20,320 nucleotides of DNA. Origin: Bacteroidales bacterium (GTDB taxonomy: Bacteria > Bacteroidota > Bacteroidia > Bacteroidales > UBA4417). Shown here one piece after another: positions 1-8,035 of the stretch (the stretch's first letter is position 1; every line of letters begins with the position of its first letter). The notes under the pieces are model-generated. The model was not told the origin of the DNA, did not search any database, and worked only from the letters and a program-made list of their open reading frames with translations. Location: assembly GCA_025350385.1 (NCBI GenBank), contig JANXXZ010000134.1, forward strand, positions 1 through 20,320, given 5' to 3'. The translations under genes and the position numbers were made by a program.

Positions 1-188
1 TCCAGGCGATGATCAATATGGCGGTGGCAGTTAACCTGCTGCCGGTAACCGGTCAGCCTTTACCACTGGTAAGCATGGGTGGCACCAGTATCTGGTTTAC
101 CAGCATAGCATTGGGAATTATTTTAAGTGTAAGCAAGGAACTTGAATCCACTGATCCGTCAACTGAGCCTGTTCATGTCGCAGCCTGA
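1..188 (+). CDS. ftsW: FtsW, lipid II polymerase of the divisome (3' end only)
   Basis: This is the C-terminal 61 codons of a SEDS-family protein; the gene enters from the left edge, with the first complete codon at position 3 and TGA at 186-188. FtsW polymerises lipid II into septal glycan in the inner membrane together with its cognate penicillin-binding protein. The visible part contains NLLPVTGQPLPLVSMGGTS, which matches the signature loop before the last membrane helix of FtsW/RodA proteins, then a hydrophobic helix and a short polar tail. The position directly before murG supports FtsW rather than RodA. The stop overlaps the proposed murG start by 14 nt, which suggests coupled translation. 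Only the end is seen, so length and upstream catalytic residues cannot be checked. Confidence 0.93.
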   Translation, partial: QAMINMAVAVNLLPVTGQPLPLVSMGGTSIWFTSIALGIILSVSKELESTDPSTEPVHVAA

Positions 189-1311
189 AAACATACGCGT
201 TCTCCTTAGCGGGGGAGGAACCGGGGGACACATTTTCCCGGCCATTGCCATTGCCAATGCCATCAGGGCAAAGGTCCCGGCAGCGGAGTTCCTGTTCGTG
301 GGAGCCAAAGGACGTATGGAAATGCAAAAAGTCCCGGCTGCAGGGTATGAAATTGAAGGATTATGGATAAGCGGTCTGCAGAGAAAACTAACCCTTGATA
401 ACCTGTCGTTCCCTTTTAAAGTCATTTCAAGTCTTATCAATGCCCGAAGAATCATTAAACGTTTCCGGCCAGATATAGTAATAGGAACCGGGGGATATGC
501 ATCAGGACCTACACTGAGAGCGGCAGCAAGAATGGGAATTCCAACGCTTATCCAGGAGCAGAACTCATTCCCGGGAATTACAAATAAGATGCTGGCTAAG
601 AAGGCCAATATTATTTGTGTTGCTTATGAAGGCATGGACAAGTTTTTCCCGGTCGATAAGATCAGGCTCACCGGCAACCCCATCAGGCAGGAAATCGCTT
701 CAATTAGAGCAGGCAAACAAGAATCACTGGCTGCTTTTTCACTGAAACCCGGCAATACCACATTACTTGTAATTGGCGGCAGCCTGGGCGCAAGGACGAT
801 CAATCAAAGCATACATTCCGGTCTCCGCTTATTGGCGGATAATCACATACAACTCATCTGGCAGACTGGAAGCGCATTTGAGGCAACAGCTTCGGAAGCA
901 GTAAAATCCTATGAAAATAATGGTCTCATTTCCACTTCATTCATTGGAAGAATGGACCTGGCTTATGCTGCAGCTGATATTGTGATCTCAAGGGCCGGCG
1001 CCATTGCTATTTCGGAATTATGCGTCGTGGGAATACCAGCCATCCTGGTGCCTTCGCCAAATGTAACGGAAGATCACCAGACCAAAAACGCCCTGGCACT
1101 AAGCGGTAAACATGCGGCCATTATGATTCCTGATGCCGAAGCGAATGAAAAGCTGGTTTCTGCTATCATAGAATTAGCTAACAACCCGACAATGCAGGTT
1201 GAACTTAAGGAAAATATCAGCCGACTGGCTCACCGGGACGCTGCTGCTCAAATAGCTGAAGAAGCGCTCAGCCTGATCAATAACTCTACAAACAATAAAA
1301 ATAAACAGTAG
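175..1311 (+). CDS. murG: MurG, UDP-GlcNAc:lipid I N-acetylglucosaminyltransferase
   Basis: MurG adds GlcNAc to lipid I to make lipid II on the cytoplasmic face of the membrane. The 378-aa product has two Rossmann-like halves. Family motifs are GGGTGGH (residues 13-19), IGTGGYASGP (103-112), QEQNSFPG (127-134), GGSLGA (201-206), SRAGA (272-276) and DHQTKNA (300-306), in the usual order; the family often has HEQN where this protein has QEQN. The ATG at 175 was chosen because it puts the glycine loop at the usual distance from the N-terminus. An in-frame TTG at 142 would add 11 residues without family support and lies deep inside ftsW. No Shine-Dalgarno is visible; the start overlaps ftsW. murC follows after 5 nt. 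Confidence 0.97.
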   Translation: MSQPENIRVLLSGGGTGGHIFPAIAIANAIRAKVPAAEFLFVGAKGRMEMQKVPAAGYEIEGLWISGLQRKLTLDNLSFPFKVISSLINARRIIKRFRPDIVIGTGGYASGPTLRAAARMGIPTLIQEQNSFPGITNKMLAKKANIICVAYEGMDKFFPVDKIRLTGNPIRQEIASIRAGKQESLAAFSLKPGNTTLLVIGGSLGARTINQSIHSGLRLLADNHIQLIWQTGSAFEATASEAVKSYENNGLISTSFIGRMDLAYAAADIVISRAGAIAISELCVVGIPAILVPSPNVTEDHQTKNALALSGKHAAIMIPDAEANEKLVSAIIELANNPTMQVELKENISRLAHRDAAAQIAEEALSLINNSTNNKNKQ

Positions 1312-1316
1312 ATCTC

Positions 1317-2684
1317 ATGCCGAATATCTCAACGATCAAAACAGTTTATTTCCTAGGCATAGGCGGCATCGGCATGAGCGCTTTGGCAAGGTATTTCAAG
1401 GCCCAGGGAAAAAATGTTCATGGCTACGACCGCACGCCAACTTCTCTAACTACGTTGCTCCAGGAAGAAGGAATGGAAATCCACTTTAATGAGAATGTTG
1501 ACCTTATTCCCAAAGACACCGGTTTGGTTGTTTACACTCCCGCTGTTCCGACCAATCATCCTGAGTACAGGTATTTCCTCGAAAACAATATTCCCGTTGT
1601 GAAGCGTGCAGAAATGCTTGGTTTAATTTCATCGCAGTATAAAACAATTGCTATTGCCGGTACGCACGGAAAAACCACCACCACCACTCTCTGCGCACAC
1701 CTGTTAAAGCAGTCGCACCTTGGTTGCCAGGCTTTCCTGGGAGGAATTTCGAAGAATTATGAAACCAACCTGATTCTTTCGGACATTTCGCCTATCCTGG
1801 TAGCCGAAGCCGATGAATTTGACCGCTCATTTCTGCAACTTCACCCGGAAATCGCCATTATTACCAGCATTGATGCCGATCATCTTGATATATACGGTGA
1901 TCATGAAGGCATGCTGAGAACGTTCAGTGATTTCACGGCAAATATTCATTCCGGTGGAACGCTCATACTTAAAGATGGGCTGACTCTCCCCTTGAAATTG
2001 CAGAAAAACTGCCTATTATACAAATATTCCACAACAGGTTCAGGCAATTTTTCGGCATCCTCTATTCAGCTGCAGAATGGTTTGTATCATTTCGATTTCA
2101 ATCATCCTTCTGGAGTTATGAAAGATATGGTTCTTGGCCTCCCGGGTTTATATAATGTTGAAAATGCAGTCGCTGCATTGGCTGCAGCCTTTCTGTGTGG
2201 TGCAACAGAAATTGAATTGAGGCTGGGTCTTGCTTCCTTCAGGGGCGTTTGCCGGCGCTTTGATATACGGATTGAGCGTAAGAATCTGGTGTATATTGAC
2301 GACTATGCCCACCATCCAGCCGAACTGAAAGCCAGTATCACAGCAGCACGGAAATTATTCTCCGGACGGAAATTAACCGGGATATTCCAGCCTCACCTTT
2401 ACAGCCGTACCCGCGATTTTGCGGATGAATTTGCCAAAAGCCTTGATTTACTTGATGAAGTGATCTTATTACCCATCTACCCTGCACGCGAATTGCCTAT
2501 CCACGGAATCACATCGGAGATGCTGCTTTCGAAAATCCGCATTGCCGAAAAAAAACTGGTTCAGAAGGAAGATATTCCGGCCTGCCTCAATACATCGGAA
2601 ATTGAAGTACTTCTCACACTGGGGGCCGGCGATATTGATACACTGGTCACACCCATCGAAACTTACTTAACTAAAAAGGTATAA
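1317..2684 (+). CDS. murC: MurC, UDP-N-acetylmuramate--L-alanine ligase
   Basis: MurC is the ATP-dependent ligase that adds the first residue (L-Ala) of the peptidoglycan stem peptide to UDP-MurNAc. The 455-aa protein shows the three Mur-ligase domains: an N-terminal UDP-binding domain with GIGGIGMSALA (14-24), the central ATPase with P-loop GTHGKTTTT (115-123), EADEFDRSFL (164-173) and DADHLD (186-191), then PGLYNVENAVAA (276-287), and the C-terminal domain with DDYAHHP (328-334) and QPHLYSRT (358-365). These are typical of MurC rather than MurD/E/F. The length is normal. The gene starts 5 nt after murG and ends 5 nt before ftsQ, so all three are probably on one mRNA. No obvious ribosome binding site precedes it. 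Confidence 0.98.
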   Translation: MPNISTIKTVYFLGIGGIGMSALARYFKAQGKNVHGYDRTPTSLTTLLQEEGMEIHFNENVDLIPKDTGLVVYTPAVPTNHPEYRYFLENNIPVVKRAEMLGLISSQYKTIAIAGTHGKTTTTTLCAHLLKQSHLGCQAFLGGISKNYETNLILSDISPILVAEADEFDRSFLQLHPEIAIITSIDADHLDIYGDHEGMLRTFSDFTANIHSGGTLILKDGLTLPLKLQKNCLLYKYSTTGSGNFSASSIQLQNGLYHFDFNHPSGVMKDMVLGLPGLYNVENAVAALAAAFLCGATEIELRLGLASFRGVCRRFDIRIERKNLVYIDDYAHHPAELKASITAARKLFSGRKLTGIFQPHLYSRTRDFADEFAKSLDLLDEVILLPIYPARELPIHGITSEMLLSKIRIAEKKLVQKEDIPACLNTSEIEVLLTLGAGDIDTLVTPIETYLTKKV

Positions 2685-2689
2685 TCCTC

Positions 2690-3490
2690 ATGAAGCTGTT
2701 TCTTAAAATACTACTCATCGTCCTCTGGATCGGCCTGGCAGCAGGATCGGTAGTACTTATGGGGTTTGCCAATAGCAACCACGAGGTTAAATCCTGCACC
2801 GGGATCGACGTCCTGGTGAATTATTCCGGAAGTGAACCTCTCCTGTCTCCATCTGACCTGAAGCATCAGTTAACAGCTGCATTCGGGAAAATAGAAAAGA
2901 AAACGCTGAAACAAATTGATATTGAAAGTATCCTGACATTTCTTCGCAGGAACCCCTGTCTCGAATACGCCGACGCTCATACAACCATTGAGGGAAGATT
3001 GGTTGTGGAAGTGAGGCAGTGCAGACCCATTGTCAGAATTATCAGCTCCGAAGGTATCAATTTCTACCTTGATACAAAAGGTAAGTTGCTTCCTGTAAAC
3101 CCGGAATATCCTGTCAGGGTTATAATCGCGAACGGAAACATCGAGATTCCGCTCAAACCAGGCAAATCCATATTCCCGAAAGGAAAGAAAAAACAGCAAC
3201 CTTCTGAATCTATACAAATCCTTCAGAATATTCACTCAATCGCACAACAGTTAAGGGCTGACAGTGTCCTTAATGCCCTGGTTGAGCAGGTATATGTAAA
3301 ACCGGATGGCGAAATGCAACTGGCTACGAAGGCCGGATCGCATATCATTGAATTCGGCGACACCTCCAATTCGGCAGATAAACTGGAAAACCTTAAAACC
3401 TTTTACAAATACGGCCTTTCAAAAACCGGCTGGAACACCTATAGCATCATCAACCTTAAATTCAAGAATCAAGTCGTCTGTACAAAATAA
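2690..3490 (+). CDS. ftsQ: FtsQ/DivIB cell division protein
   Basis: FtsQ is a bitopic inner-membrane divisome protein that recruits downstream proteins through its periplasmic part. The 266-aa product begins with a short basic stretch and one membrane helix (about residues 4-26, KILLIVLWIGLAAGSVVLMG), followed by a POTRA-like region (about 36-105, including IDIESILTFLRRNPCLEYAD) and a beta-rich domain with FYLDTKGKLLPV, the usual FtsQ pattern around residue 125-136. Sequence conservation is low, as normal for FtsQ; identity rests on topology, the POTRA pattern and position between murC and ftsA. It is 6 nt before ftsA. A run of lysines (about 161-169) lies in a periplasmic loop. Confidence 0.9.
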   Translation: MKLFLKILLIVLWIGLAAGSVVLMGFANSNHEVKSCTGIDVLVNYSGSEPLLSPSDLKHQLTAAFGKIEKKTLKQIDIESILTFLRRNPCLEYADAHTTIEGRLVVEVRQCRPIVRIISSEGINFYLDTKGKLLPVNPEYPVRVIIANGNIEIPLKPGKSIFPKGKKKQQPSESIQILQNIHSIAQQLRADSVLNALVEQVYVKPDGEMQLATKAGSHIIEFGDTSNSADKLENLKTFYKYGLSKTGWNTYSIINLKFKNQVVCTK

Positions 3491-3496
3491 AACACT

Positions 3497-4786
3497 ATGG
3501 AATCGGAAATTATTGTTGGATTAGACATTGGCACCACAAAAATTGCAGCAATTGTTGGTCGCCGTAATGAACTGAATAAAATTGAAGTACTTGGATACGG
3601 TCGCAGCGAATCCATCGGGGTTCGGCGGGGTGTTATCACAAATATTGAAAATACAGTTCAATCCATACAGGCTGCCGTTAAAGAAGCTGAAGCCCGCTCC
3701 GGAGTGAATATCCGTACAGTTAATGTTGGCATTGCCGGTCAGCATATCCGGAGCATCCAGCACCGCGGAAATATGATCCGCCGTAATCCTGAGATGGAAA
3801 TAAGCCAGGACGATCTTGACACGCTCACATCCAGTATGTACAACCTGGCTATGAGCCCGGGTGAAAAGATCATCGATGTGATCCCTCAGGAATATACCGT
3901 TGATGGCGAACAAGGTGTTAAAGAACCCAAAGGGATGATGGGTCACCAGATAGAAGCCAATTTCCACATCATCACCGGGCAGACTTCAGCAGCCATGAAT
4001 ATCCTGAAGTGTATCCAGAAAGCGGGATATAATGTACAGAACCTGATCCTGGAGCCACTCGCATCTGCCGAATCCGTATTAAGCGACGATGAAAAGGAAG
4101 CCGGGGTAGTGCTGGTTGATATCGGAGGCGGAACTACTGATATAGCGATCTTTCTTGATGGAATCATCCGCCATACGGCTGTTATTCCCTTTGGCGGTGA
4201 TATAATTACTGAAGACATTAAATCAGGTTGCAGCATTATAAAGAAACATGCAGAAGACCTGAAAGTGAAATTCGGTTCTGCACTGGCCCGCGAGAATAAA
4301 AATGAAGAAGTCGTCGCTATCCCTGGATTGAGGGGTCGGCCACCCAAGGAAATCACGCTGAAGAACCTGGCAAGTATCATACAGGCAAGAATGGAAGAAA
4401 TTATAGAATATGTGTACCAGGAAGTGAAGACCACCGGGCTTGAAAAGCGACTCATCGGCGGAATGGTACTTACCGGTGGCGGCGCCATGCTAAAGCATAT
4501 TGAACAGCTCACCCAGTTCATGACAGCAATGGATACCCGCATTGGTTATCCGAACGAACACCTTGCCAGTACGGTGCCCGAAGAAATAACAAGCCCGATG
4601 TATGCCACAGGTGTCGGGCTCGTAATGCTCGGCCTGATCCGTAATGAAAAAATCAAATCACGGCCCGAAGAACCTAAGGAAACACCCACCGGAAAGGAGA
4701 AAACTCCAAAGCCGCCTAGAAAACCAGGTAGCGGAAAAGGGCTTGTTGACTGGTTCAATAAGTTCTTCGAAGAAGGAATTAACTAG
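3497..4786 (+). CDS. ftsA: FtsA, actin-like membrane anchor of the Z ring
   Basis: FtsA polymerises on the membrane and tethers FtsZ. The 429-aa protein has the actin-fold phosphate-1 motif GLDIGTTKIAAIVG (8-21), an SHS2-like 1C region (about 85-160), phosphate-2 motif LVDIGGGTTDIAIF (206-219) and the adenosine motif GGMVLTGGGAMLKHIEQL (321-338). A proline- and lysine-rich linker (about 387-412) leads to a C-terminal amphipathic helix, GLVDWFNKFFEE (415-426), which is the expected membrane-targeting sequence. The start, 6 nt after the ftsQ stop, gives a normal N-terminus. It ends 88 nt before ftsZ, a gap wide enough to separate ftsZ expression from the upstream genes. Confidence 0.98.
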   Translation: MESEIIVGLDIGTTKIAAIVGRRNELNKIEVLGYGRSESIGVRRGVITNIENTVQSIQAAVKEAEARSGVNIRTVNVGIAGQHIRSIQHRGNMIRRNPEMEISQDDLDTLTSSMYNLAMSPGEKIIDVIPQEYTVDGEQGVKEPKGMMGHQIEANFHIITGQTSAAMNILKCIQKAGYNVQNLILEPLASAESVLSDDEKEAGVVLVDIGGGTTDIAIFLDGIIRHTAVIPFGGDIITEDIKSGCSIIKKHAEDLKVKFGSALARENKNEEVVAIPGLRGRPPKEITLKNLASIIQARMEEIIEYVYQEVKTTGLEKRLIGGMVLTGGGAMLKHIEQLTQFMTAMDTRIGYPNEHLASTVPEEITSPMYATGVGLVMLGLIRNEKIKSRPEEPKETPTGKEKTPKPPRKPGSGKGLVDWFNKFFEEGIN

Positions 4787-4815
4787 TTAGTAATTAACAA
4801 TCATTTTGTTAGTAA
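4786..4815 (+). promoter_or_regulatory. Repeats in the ftsA-ftsZ spacer, possible operator
   Basis: Two identical 8-bp direct repeats, GTTAGTAA, occur at 4786-4793 and 4808-4815, 22 bp apart, about two helical turns. Between and across them is a perfect inverted repeat, TAACAA-TCATT-TTGTTA (4795-4811). A further GTAACT occurs at 4812-4817 and again at 4829-4834. This is the widest gap in the + strand block and directly precedes ftsZ, so a regulator site is possible. I could not place a convincing TAnnTTTG promoter here. AT-rich spacers produce such patterns by chance, so confidence is modest. Confidence 0.35.
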
Positions 4816-4862
4816 CTATTCAACATAGGTAACTCATACAGCTTAAATAATCATCTAATTTT

Positions 4863-4868
4863 AGGAGG
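4863..4868 (+). promoter_or_regulatory. Strong Shine-Dalgarno site of ftsZ
   Basis: AGGAGG lies 6 nt upstream of the ftsZ ATG (4875), the ideal sequence and spacing for pairing with the 3' end of 16S rRNA. I looked at the start regions of the other core genes (murG, murC, ftsQ, ftsA, yqeY, tsf, rpsB, rpsI, rplM) and none has a comparable site, in keeping with the known disuse of Shine-Dalgarno pairing in Bacteroidota. The site also fixes the start codon. Confidence 0.85.
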
Positions 4869-4874
4869 AGAAAA

Positions 4875-6458
4875 ATGTTAGAAATGCTGAAATTCGACCT
4901 GCCCAAAGAACAGGCATCTATAATCAAGGTAATCGGCGTTGGTGGCGGGGGAAGCAATGCCGTGACGCATATGTTTAAGCAAGGTATAAAGGGAGTTGAT
5001 TTTTATATCTGCAATACAGATGTTCAGTCATTATCCCTGAGCCCTGTTCCCAATAAGATTTCCCTTGGAGCCACCGGACTCGGCGCCGGATCAATCCCCT
5101 CAGTTGGACGCGATGCGGCTATACAACGCGAAGGAGACATACGCAGTGTACTCGAGAACAATACTTCCATGCTGTTTATTACCGCCGGAATGGGTGGAGG
5201 AACAGGAACAGGAGCTGCCCCGGTTATTGCCAAAATTGCCCGTGAACTGGGTATTCTTACTGTAGGAATCGTCACCAAACCTTTCAATTTTGAAGGCAGG
5301 AAACGCCTGCAACAGGCTGAAGCGGGAATTGAAGAACTTAAAAAATATGTTGATACTGTACTCGTCATCTGCAACGAGAAATTACTTGATCTACAGGGCG
5401 ATCTGAAACTCAGCCAGGCTTTTGGGAAAGCCGACGACGTTCTTACCATTGCCGCAAAGGGAATCGCTGAAATCATCACCGTTACAGGACGCATCAATGT
5501 TGACTTTGAAGATGTGAAAACAGTTATGTGCAACAGTGGGAAAGCCATTATGGGCTCCGGTGTTGCCAGCGGCCCTAACAGGGCCATGGAAGCAGTTCAG
5601 CTCGCGTTAACTTCACCACTTCTCGACGACACCGATATCAAGGGAGCCGATCATGTGTTACTTTATATTACTTCAGGAAAAAATGAGATTTCCCTTGAGG
5701 AACTGAACGAGATTACGGCTTACATTACCAGCCAGGCCGGAGAAACTGCCAATGTGTTCTGGGGTGATGGCATTGATAATCTCCTGGAGGAAGAAATAGC
5801 AATAACCCTTATTGCAACCGGTTTTGATAAGAAGAATAAGATCATACACCAGATTGACGAGAACGGTCAGCATATTCTCAATACCATCGGCCAGGTGAAC
5901 AGGCCTGAACCGCTGAATGAAATAACATTAGTTGAGAAACCTGTCCCGGCTGTTCCAGCAAGGATGGAAGAGCCGATGAATATTACCTCAGAAAACAGGG
6001 TTGATATGCCTCAGACTCTTTTTGAAGAACCTGCCAGGATCCATCATATTGAAGAAACCCTTGTTGACAAGATTCAACCAACTCCGGAGTCATGTGAAAC
6101 AACCCCGGCACCTAAACATGAACCTGAATTTGAAATTGTAAATAATACAAGCATTGAACCGTCTCATGACAGTTCGCAGTTCAGCAGACCAGCTACATCA
6201 GTTTTTGACAACGAACGGGAGTCACAACGGGTCGAACGTAAGAAAACAATTCTGAAAGATCTCAGCCTGAAAATCACTCAACCGGGCCGGATAGAGGAAC
6301 TGGAAAAGCAACCCGCTTACCTTCGCCGTAATGTGGAATTGCAGGAAAACAGCACTGCCGCCGAAACCACGATTTCACGGTACACACTTGGCGTTGAAGG
6401 GACCCCTAAGGCCGGGTTGCGTGAGAACAATCCATACCTTCATGACAATGTAGATTAG
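4875..6458 (+). CDS. ftsZ: FtsZ, tubulin-like GTPase of the division ring
   Basis: FtsZ forms the cytokinetic ring and directs septal peptidoglycan synthesis. The 527-aa protein has the nucleotide-binding GVGGGGSNAV (21-30), tubulin signature GGGTGTGAAPVIA (107-119) and T7 synergy loop NVDFEDV (208-214), which supplies the catalytic acidic residues for the next subunit. The globular part ends near residue 318. A long linker of about 190 residues, rich in E, P and T, follows, then the conserved tail NPYLHDNVD (519-527), the FtsA-binding peptide in its Bacteroidota form. The linker is longer than in E. coli or B. subtilis but usual for this phylum. Translation starts from the window's only strong Shine-Dalgarno site. 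Confidence 0.99.
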   Translation: MLEMLKFDLPKEQASIIKVIGVGGGGSNAVTHMFKQGIKGVDFYICNTDVQSLSLSPVPNKISLGATGLGAGSIPSVGRDAAIQREGDIRSVLENNTSMLFITAGMGGGTGTGAAPVIAKIARELGILTVGIVTKPFNFEGRKRLQQAEAGIEELKKYVDTVLVICNEKLLDLQGDLKLSQAFGKADDVLTIAAKGIAEIITVTGRINVDFEDVKTVMCNSGKAIMGSGVASGPNRAMEAVQLALTSPLLDDTDIKGADHVLLYITSGKNEISLEELNEITAYITSQAGETANVFWGDGIDNLLEEEIAITLIATGFDKKNKIIHQIDENGQHILNTIGQVNRPEPLNEITLVEKPVPAVPARMEEPMNITSENRVDMPQTLFEEPARIHHIEETLVDKIQPTPESCETTPAPKHEPEFEIVNNTSIEPSHDSSQFSRPATSVFDNERESQRVERKKTILKDLSLKITQPGRIEELEKQPAYLRRNVELQENSTAAETTISRYTLGVEGTPKAGLRENNPYLHDNVD

Positions 6459-6522
6459 TGAACACATCCTATTCGCAGAAATCAGGAATGTTAAGCTGAT
6501 CAGAATTATAATACGCATCAAG

Positions 6523-6978
6523 ATGGAACTGGAAAAATTAATTAACGACGACATCAAGCAAGCCATGTTGGCCAAGGACAAGGCCAAACTTGAAGCGCTA
6601 CGTGCCATCAAAGCCGCTCTCCTCCTCGAAAAAACCGGCAAAGATGTAAGCAGCGGCGAGATCCCTGCCGAAGTTGAGTTAAAAATGCTCCAGAAACTGG
6701 TGAAGCAACGCCGCGAAAGCGCAGAAGTATACATTGCCCAGAACCGGCCCGATCTGGCTGAACCGGAAATTTTCCAGGCTTCCATCATTGAGAAATATTT
6801 GCCCGAACAAATGAGTGAAGATGAGTTGCGCGGAATCGTTCAGCAAATCATTACCAAAACCGGCGCCCAGAGCATAAAGGATATGGGAAAAGTAATGGGG
6901 ACAGCTACAAAGGAACTTGCCGGGAAAGCTGACAATAAAGCTGTTGCTGATATTATAAAACAGATCCTCGGATCATAG
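6523..6978 (+). CDS. GatB/YqeY-domain protein
   Basis: The 151-aa protein matches the YqeY family throughout: an N-terminal helical part (MELEKLINDDIKQAMLAKD, then LEALRAIKAALLLEK), QRRESAEVYIAQNRPDLAEPE (about 67-87, family-like), IIEKYLPEQMSEDEL (about 90-104) and a C-terminal domain with IKDMGKVMGTATKEL, resembling the tail domain of GatB in the tRNA amidotransferase. The molecular role of free-standing YqeY is not established; tRNA or amidotransferase links are inferred from homology only. It lies 64 nt after ftsZ on the same strand and is the last gene before the terminator at 7005, so it is probably co-transcribed with ftsZ. The start has no Shine-Dalgarno; the Met-Glu-Leu N-terminus fits the family. 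Confidence 0.93.
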   Translation: MELEKLINDDIKQAMLAKDKAKLEALRAIKAALLLEKTGKDVSSGEIPAEVELKMLQKLVKQRRESAEVYIAQNRPDLAEPEIFQASIIEKYLPEQMSEDELRGIVQQIITKTGAQSIKDMGKVMGTATKELAGKADNKAVADIIKQILGS

Positions 6979-7004
6979 ATACTCGTCTGCTCGTTACATT
7001 GCCC

Positions 7005-7040
7005 GAAAGCCACAGTCGCAAGCTGTGGCTTTCCCTTTTA
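7005..7040 (+). terminator. Intrinsic terminator of the dcw/yqeY block
   Basis: A perfect 11-bp stem, GAAAGCCACAG (7005-7015) with CTGTGGCTTTC (7023-7033), closes a 7-nt loop and is followed by CCTTTTA. The T-run is on the + strand side only, so it ends transcription coming from yqeY, 26 nt after its stop. Confidence 0.88.
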
Positions 7041-7046
7041 TAGCAT

Positions 7047-7078
7047 AAAAAGAATCCCGCTCGGATAGAAACGGGATT
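7047..7078 (-). terminator. Intrinsic terminator of the rplM-rpsI-rpsB-tsf operon
   Basis: Arms AATCCCG (7053-7059) and CGGGATT (7072-7078) form a 7-bp stem with a 12-nt loop. Read on the - strand the hairpin is followed by CTTTTTATG (T-run 7047-7051), 23 nt after the tsf stop. Together with the previous terminator it insulates two convergent operons. Confidence 0.8.
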
Positions 7079-7100
7079 TTCAACATTTGCTTATAGAATG

Positions 7101-7937
7101 TTATGCGCCCAGCTGGAAACGATAGAATTTCGTAACAGTAAGGTCCTTATTGGCTTTTGTAATGTAATCGCGGATAGTCAGTTTGCTGTCGTTGATGAAT
7201 TCCTGGTTCAACAGGGTGCTTTCCTTGTAAAACTTGTTCAGCTTACCCAGTGCGATCTTTTCAACCATTTCTTCAGGTTTACCTTCGGCACGTGCCATGT
7301 CCTTGCCAATTTCGATTTCACGGTCGATAATTTCTTTCGAAACATCATCCTTATCAACAGCAACAGGGCTCATAGCAGCTACCTGCATAGAAACGAATTT
7401 ACCTACTTCATCCAGGTCGGCTACCTCGTCCATGTTGAAACCAAGGATGGCAGCAAGCCGGTTGCCGAAATGGTTGTAGGCAACAACTCGCGGAGCTTCA
7501 ATACATTCGTAATGAGCCAGATCCATTTTTTCCCCGGTTTTACCAATAAGGTCAGTTACCCCTTCAGCAATCGTACGGCCATCAATCACCAGGGCTTTCA
7601 GATCATCAATCGATTTGGTTTTGGAAGTAACGGCAACAGCCAGCACTTTTGTTGCGAATTCAATGAATTCCACATTTTTGGCGACAAAGTCGGTTTCGCA
7701 ATTCAGCATGATGATACCGCCAAACCTCCTGTCATCGGTAGTTTTGGCAATCACAATACCCTGGTTGGCATCGCGGTCGGCACGCTTCAGGGCCAGTTTC
7801 TGTCCCTTTTTGCGCAGGATATCAATTGCCTTTTCAATATCGCCATCCGATTCAACCAGGGCGTTTTTGCAGTCCATCATACCGGCGCCGGTTTGCTGGC
7901 GCAGTTTATTAACTTCAGAAGCAGTTATAATAGCCAT
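7101..7937 (-). CDS. tsf: Elongation factor Ts
   Basis: EF-Ts is the guanine nucleotide exchange factor that recycles EF-Tu during translation. The 278-aa product opens with the UBA-like domain (residues 1-55) containing VNKLRQQTGAGMMDCKNAL (9-27), followed by the core with ETDFVAKN (81-88), the hallmark that contacts EF-Tu, and later YNHFGNRLAAILGF and ALGKLNKFYKESTLLNQEF, the typical C-terminal end of EF-Ts. Length is normal. It is the last gene of the operon, 98 nt after rpsB, and is followed by a terminator. No Shine-Dalgarno precedes the ATG at 7937; the leader is A/T-rich, as common in the phylum. Confidence 0.98.
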   Translation of the reverse strand: MAIITASEVNKLRQQTGAGMMDCKNALVESDGDIEKAIDILRKKGQKLALKRADRDANQGIVIAKTTDDRRFGGIIMLNCETDFVAKNVEFIEFATKVLAVAVTSKTKSIDDLKALVIDGRTIAEGVTDLIGKTGEKMDLAHYECIEAPRVVAYNHFGNRLAAILGFNMDEVADLDEVGKFVSMQVAAMSPVAVDKDDVSKEIIDREIEIGKDMARAEGKPEEMVEKIALGKLNKFYKESTLLNQEFINDSKLTIRDYITKANKDLTVTKFYRFQLGA

Positions 7938-7971
7938 TTCAGTTTATATTTTACTTGTTATCAGTAATTTA

Positions 7972-8015
7972 AATGCAGGGATACAACCATTGCACCCCTA
8001 CATTCATTTATGAAT
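7972..8015 (-). other. Hairpin in the rpsB-tsf spacer
   Basis: On the transcribed strand AATGTAGGG (complement of 7996-8004) can pair with CCCTGCATT (complement of 7972-7980): nine pairs including one G-U, with a 15-nt loop. The odd pair is allowed only in the - strand RNA, which hints at RNA-level function. An overlapping inverted repeat, ATTCAT-TT-ATGAAT (8002-8015), would compete with it. It lies 35 nt upstream of tsf. No U-run follows, so it is not a plain terminator; it may tune tsf relative to rpsB or be a degenerate dispersed repeat. Confidence 0.5.
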
Positions 8016-8035
8016 TTCTTTTGATTCAAAAAGCT

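Noticed and set aside
142..174. Upstream TTG start for murG adding 11 residues
   Set aside because: The added residues have no family resemblance and overlap ftsW further; ATG 175 gives the standard N-terminus.
3943..4542. 199-codon open frame on - strand inside ftsA
   Set aside because: Antisense shadow of a fully conserved ftsA with no supporting signals.
5024..5587. 187-codon open frame on - strand inside ftsZ
   Set aside because: Antisense shadow of the conserved GTPase domain.
7098..7967. 289-codon open frame on + strand, antisense to tsf
   Set aside because: It lies opposite an unmistakable EF-Ts gene and shows no family, promoter or start signal; a codon-usage shadow.
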